From Clostridiales bacterium (GTDB taxonomy: Bacteria; Bacillota; Clostridia; Oscillospirales; Oscillospiraceae), in assembly GCA_004555705.1 (NCBI GenBank), contig SFHI01000071.1:1-8406 (forward strand): DNA of 8,406 nucleotides. The letters are read 5' to 3'. Numbering within the stretch: the first letter of the stretch is position 1; each line of letters starts with the position of its first letter. Of this stretch, positions 5,575 through 8,406 are shown in pieces. The notes below the pieces were generated by a model. It searched no databases. It saw nothing but the letters and a program-made list of their open reading frames with translations, and had not been told where the DNA came from. Both the position numbers and the translations under genes were made by a program.

Positions 5575-5621
5575 CCGCGGGATGGGGCTGATTTGGCGGC
5601 AGGTTCTGTAGGAGGTTCTTT

Positions 5622-7862
5622 ATGATTGAAATTCAGGACAAGGTATTTCATCTGAAGGGGGAAACCTATTCCTACCTTCTGTGCGTCAACGACTTTGGCC
5701 AGCCGGAGCAGCTGCATTTCGGCCCGCCGGTGCGGACGGAGGACTTTGAGGGCTTCCTCTGCCGCCCCGGGCTGGGCTGGGGCGGCAGTCTGCTGCTGAA
5801 AAGCGGGGATACGGCCAGCTGCCCCGACGACAAGAGCCTGGAATGGAGCGGCAGCGGCCGGGGGGACTACCGGGAGAGCCCCCTGGAGCTTCTGGGCAGC
5901 CCCACGGACCTGCGGTTTTCCTCCGGGGAAATCGTGAAAACGCCCCCTATGGAGTGCAGCCTCCCCCAGAGCCACGGCGGGGAGGAGAGCCTGAAGCTGA
6001 CCCTCTCCCAGCGGGGGCTGCGGGTCACGCTGTACTACACGCCCTATGAGACCGCCCTCACCCGCCGCTGCGTGGTGGAGAACACCGGGGATACCCCCGT
6101 GACCCTGGGCAAGTGCATGAGCTATCTGGTGGATATTCCCGGGGAATTCTGTATGCGCTCCTTCCACGGGGGCTGGATCGCCGAGGCCCACCGCCGGGAC
6201 ACCCCGGTGGGGGAGGCCAAGGTGGTGCTGGAGAGCCTGACGGGGGCCTCCTCCCACCGGTGCAACCCGGGCTTTCTGCTGTACGAGCCTGGTGCCACGG
6301 AGGAGGCGGGGCGGGTTTTCGGCTTCAACCTGGTTTATTCCGGCAATCACTATGCCTCCGCCCAGCGCTCCTTACAGGGCCTGACCCGGGTGATGCAGGG
6401 CATCCACCCGGCCAATTTCCGGCAGGTTCTGGCCCCCGGGGAGCGGTTCGAGACCCCGGAGGCGGTGCTGTGCTGCGCGGCCCATGGCTTTGGAGAGCTG
6501 TCGGAGCGGATGCACCGGTTCGTCACCGACCACATCATCCCGCCCTGCTGGCGGGAGCGGCCCCGGCCCGTGCTGTACAACAGCTGGGAGGGCTGCGGCT
6601 TCCGGTTCAACCAGCGGAGCCTTCTGGACCTGGCGGCCCGGGCCAAAAAGCTGGGCTGTGAGCTCTTCGTCCTGGACGATGGCTGGTTCGGGGCCCGGGA
6701 CAATGACCAAGCCGGACTGGGGGACTACACCGTGAACCGGAAGAAGCTCCCCGGAGGGCTGGAGGGCCTTGCGGGGAAGCTGGGGCTTGATTTCGGCCTC
6801 TGGTTTGAGCCGGAGTCCGTGAATTCGGATTCCGACCTGTATCGGGCCCACCCGGACTGGGTGCTCCGGGACGAATTCGAGCCCATTTACGGCAGAAATC
6901 AGCTCCACCTGGATTTGTCCAGGCGGGAGGTCCGGGACTACATCGTGGAGAACGTGACCCGGATTCTGGACAGTGTCCCCATCCGCTATGTCAAGTGGGA
7001 CATGAACCGGCACTCCATCGCCCTGGGGGCCCGGGCCCATGAGAATGTGCTGGGGCTTTACCAGGTTCTGGATCGGATTTTTACCCCCCGGCCGGAGATT
7101 CTGCTGGAAAGCTGCTCCTCGGGAGGGAACCGGTTCGATCTGGGGATGCTGACCTTCTCTCCACAGATATGGTGCTCCGACGACACCGACCCCATCGAGC
7201 GGCTTAGCATTCAGGAGGGGTTAAGCTACCTCTATCCCCAGTCCACCTTCGGGGCCCATGTGTCCGCCGCGCCCCACGCCCAGACCCTGCGGAGCACCCC
7301 TCTGTCCACCCGGGGGAATGTGGCCTTCTTCGGCTGCCTGGGCTATGAGCTGGATTTGAAGCCATTGCTCCCCGTGGAGCGGCAGGAGATCGAGGCCCAG
7401 ATCGCTTTCTACAAGCAATACCGGGAGGTATTCCAGTTCGGTGCTTTCCGCCGCACCCCCACGGGCTGGCAGGTAAGCCGGGGAGGCGTCACCCTCTGCG
7501 GCGTGTTCCACCGCCTTGTCCACGCGGCTCCCGGCTATGAGCGGCTGCGGGTGTGGGGCCTGGAGCCGGAGAAGCGCTACCGGGTGGCGAGTCTCACGCA
7601 GTGCATCCGGGTGGGCCAGTTCGGATCGCTTCTCAAACATGTCGCCCCGGTGAATGTGAATCCCAACGGGGCCCTGCTGCGCCTTGCCGACGCCCACTAC
7701 ACCCTGAAGGTTCCCGCTGAGGAGCGGATTCTCTCCGGCGCGGCCCTCATGGCGGGCATGGTACTCCGCCCCCTCTTCCGGGGCACCGGCTACGAGGAAA
7801 CCCAGCGCACCCAGGGGGACTTCGGCTCGGATATCTACATCGTCACGGAAGTATGTGTTTGA
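5622..7862 (+). CDS. GH36 alpha-galactosidase
   Basis: 746 residues, full length for bacterial GH36 (about 730-745), cytoplasmic, no signal peptide. It hydrolyses terminal alpha-1,6-galactose from melibiose, raffinose, stachyose or galactomannan fragments, retaining configuration. Domains: N-terminal beta-sandwich (about 1-300), catalytic TIM barrel (about 315-640) and a C-terminal beta domain. Motifs in order: LYNSWEGCGF (319-327), LDDGWFGARDND (351-362), FGLWFEPESVNSDSDLY, then KWDMNR with nucleophile D460, SCSSGGNRFDLGML (497-510), and WCSDDTDPIERL with acid/base D520. All key residues are present. The start has AGGAGG (5610-5615) 6 bp upstream. It is expressed from the promoter at 5341-5369 through a leader containing repeat copy 3. 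The last codons and the TGA stop lie within the degenerate terminus of repeat copy 4, so the native C-terminus may have been slightly altered. No transporter or galactokinase gene adjoins it. Confidence 0.96.
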   Translation: MIEIQDKVFHLKGETYSYLLCVNDFGQPEQLHFGPPVRTEDFEGFLCRPGLGWGGSLLLKSGDTASCPDDKSLEWSGSGRGDYRESPLELLGSPTDLRFSSGEIVKTPPMECSLPQSHGGEESLKLTLSQRGLRVTLYYTPYETALTRRCVVENTGDTPVTLGKCMSYLVDIPGEFCMRSFHGGWIAEAHRRDTPVGEAKVVLESLTGASSHRCNPGFLLYEPGATEEAGRVFGFNLVYSGNHYASAQRSLQGLTRVMQGIHPANFRQVLAPGERFETPEAVLCCAAHGFGELSERMHRFVTDHIIPPCWRERPRPVLYNSWEGCGFRFNQRSLLDLAARAKKLGCELFVLDDGWFGARDNDQAGLGDYTVNRKKLPGGLEGLAGKLGLDFGLWFEPESVNSDSDLYRAHPDWVLRDEFEPIYGRNQLHLDLSRREVRDYIVENVTRILDSVPIRYVKWDMNRHSIALGARAHENVLGLYQVLDRIFTPRPEILLESCSSGGNRFDLGMLTFSPQIWCSDDTDPIERLSIQEGLSYLYPQSTFGAHVSAAPHAQTLRSTPLSTRGNVAFFGCLGYELDLKPLLPVERQEIEAQIAFYKQYREVFQFGAFRRTPTGWQVSRGGVTLCGVFHRLVHAAPGYERLRVWGLEPEKRYRVASLTQCIRVGQFGSLLKHVAPVNVNPNGALLRLADAHYTLKVPAEERILSGAALMAGMVLRPLFRGTGYEETQRTQGDFGSDIYIVTEVCV

Positions 7863-8035
7863 AATTGTGGAACACGCTGCGTTGATACCGTAAGGGCGGC
7901 TATCAGCCGCCCGAACGCTTCAGATTTTTGAGCGTTTACGGATAAAACGAACATTTCCGCAGCCGTCAGGTTACGGGCGGCTGATAGCCGCCCCTACGAT
8001 AAGGAATCGCAAAACAACAATTCATCTGCCAGCCT
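7848..8035. mobile_element. Inverted-repeat element, type A copy 4
   Basis: The core spans 7848-8017. Its termini, GAAGTATGTGTTTG (7848-7861) and AAAACAACAATTCA (8004-8017), each match the shared 14-bp terminus at 10 positions. Rightward, GCCAGCCTCAAAACGGA resembles the outer terminus, to about 8035. Subterminal hairpins are GGGCGGCTA T CAGCCGCCC and GGGCGGCTG A TAGCCGCCC. The middle TTTTTGAGCGTTTACGG is shared with copy 2 in the same orientation. The left edge overlaps the end of the GH36 gene. It is the most diverged copy, and the left border is inferred from alignment. Confidence 0.7.
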
Positions 8036-8088
8036 CAAAACGGAAGGTCCGGGGCGCGAATGGAATGCCGCACTTCGGAAACTTTCTC

Positions 8089-8117
8089 TTGCATTTTCCG
8101 TCCGGATGGACTATACT
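8089..8117 (+). promoter_or_regulatory. Promoter of tRNA-Leu
   Basis: TTGCAT (8089-8094) and TATACT (8112-8117) with 17-bp spacing; the start would be near 8124, five bases before the tRNA. Confidence 0.75.
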
Positions 8118-8128
8118 ATAGGAAATCC

Positions 8129-8214
8129 GCCGGTGTGATGAAATGGTAGACGTAGTGGACTCAAAATCCACCGCTGGCGACAGCGTACCGGTTCGAGTCC
8201 GGTCACCGGCACCA
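8129..8214 (+). tRNA. tRNA-Leu (anticodon CAA)
   Basis: An 86-nt class II tRNA with encoded CCA (8212-8214). The acceptor stem GCCGGTG (8129-8135) pairs with CACCGGC (8204-8210). The anticodon stem GTGGA/TCCAC encloses loop CTCAAAA, with anticodon CAA at 8162-8164, reading UUG. The long variable arm CGCTG gcga CAGCG (8172-8185) is diagnostic for this class. The T arm has CCGGTTCGAGTCCGG. It has its own promoter and terminator, so it is monocistronic. Confidence 0.96.
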
Positions 8215-8221
8215 AACCAAT

Positions 8222-8277
8222 ATAATCCGAACCAAATCTTCCCTGTGGGAGACGGGTTCGGATTATTTGTTTTCTTT
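8222..8277 (+). terminator. Intrinsic terminator of tRNA-Leu
   Basis: ATAATCCGAACC (8222-8233) pairs with GGTTCGGATTAT (8255-8266), with a smaller inner stem TCCC/GGGA, followed by the T-rich tail TTGTTTTCTTT. It starts 8 bp after the CCA end. Confidence 0.85.
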
Positions 8278-8379
8278 GGCAAGTTCGAGGAAACCCATTT
8301 CCGAAACGGTGTCATCAAACGACCAGAATCAAAGCCCAGGGGACCAAGAAAAAAGAAACAGATATAGGAGGACACGGTT

Positions 8380-8406
8380 ATGGATAAGAAGGTTATTTCC
8401 TGTGAG
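8380..8406 (+). CDS. Start of an unidentified gene, cut by the window edge
   Basis: ATG at 8380 is preceded by AGGAGG (8366-8371) at 8-bp spacing, and nine codons read MDKKVISCE before the window ends. The strong ribosome binding site supports a genuine start. No family can be assigned from nine residues. No clear promoter is visible in 8278-8365. Confidence 0.7.

Noticed and set aside
5490..6350. 286-codon minus-strand frame opposite the GH36 gene
   Set aside because: It is antisense to a strongly conserved GH36 reading frame and starts inside it, with alanine/proline/glycine-rich shadow composition.
8022..8375. 117-codon minus-strand frame containing GAGDRTRTGTLSPAVDFES
   Set aside because: This is the well-known antisense translation of a tRNA-Leu gene (8129-8214), often misannotated as a hypothetical protein.
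1..8406. A transposase, integrase or phage gene that would explain the repeats
   Set aside because: No frame on either strand shows such a protein; all convincing frames are carbohydrate, regulator or transporter genes or fragments of them.

Overview
The window looks like a chromosomal stretch from a high-GC member of the Bacillota, most likely a gut-type clostridium of the Oscillospiraceae/Ruminococcaceae kind. This is an inference from the 5S rRNA and tRNA types, strong AGGAGG ribosome binding sites, near-consensus sigma-70 promoters, CCA-encoding tRNA genes and GC-rich carbohydrate genes. No marker fixes the species.

Layout: (1) 1-416 is a stable-RNA block: tRNA-Lys(CUU), tRNA-Glu(CUC), then a 5S rRNA gene with its own promoter and terminator, and no 16S or 23S beside it. 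(2) 415-960 has no gene. It holds two copies of a short mobile-looking inverted repeat with a different long hairpin between them. (3) 990-2990 (minus) is an intact gene for a 666-residue GH38-like protein resembling the DUF5054 group. (4) 3102-3395 is a second inverted-repeat element with a different core but the same termini. (5) 3433-5091 is a graveyard of shortened genes: a ROK-family repressor missing its middle, the C-terminal end of a TauE/SafE-type membrane protein, an unidentified fragment, and a GH38 alpha-mannosidase lacking much of its sequence. (6) 5123-5621 holds an element remnant, a terminator, a strong promoter, and another element sitting in the 5' leader of the next gene. 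(7) 5622-7862 is an intact GH36 alpha-galactosidase whose stop codon lies inside the edge of a further element (about 7848-8035). (8) 8089-8277 is tRNA-Leu(CAA) with its own promoter and terminator, and at 8380 a new reading frame starts and runs off the window.

The protein genes point to intracellular breakdown of imported oligosaccharides (alpha-galactosides and probably mannosides or other glycans) under sugar-responsive control. The regulator, transporter-like gene and mannosidase appear to be decaying, while the alpha-galactosidase and the DUF5054-like enzyme remain intact.

The most striking signal is the repeat system: four copies of one palindromic element, one of a second type and one remnant. 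They share a terminal inverted repeat that reaches about 52 bp where best preserved, and carry subterminal hairpins with compensatory base changes. They sit at gene boundaries (terminator, 5' leader, stop codon). No transposase is present in the window, so any mobilising enzyme must lie elsewhere.
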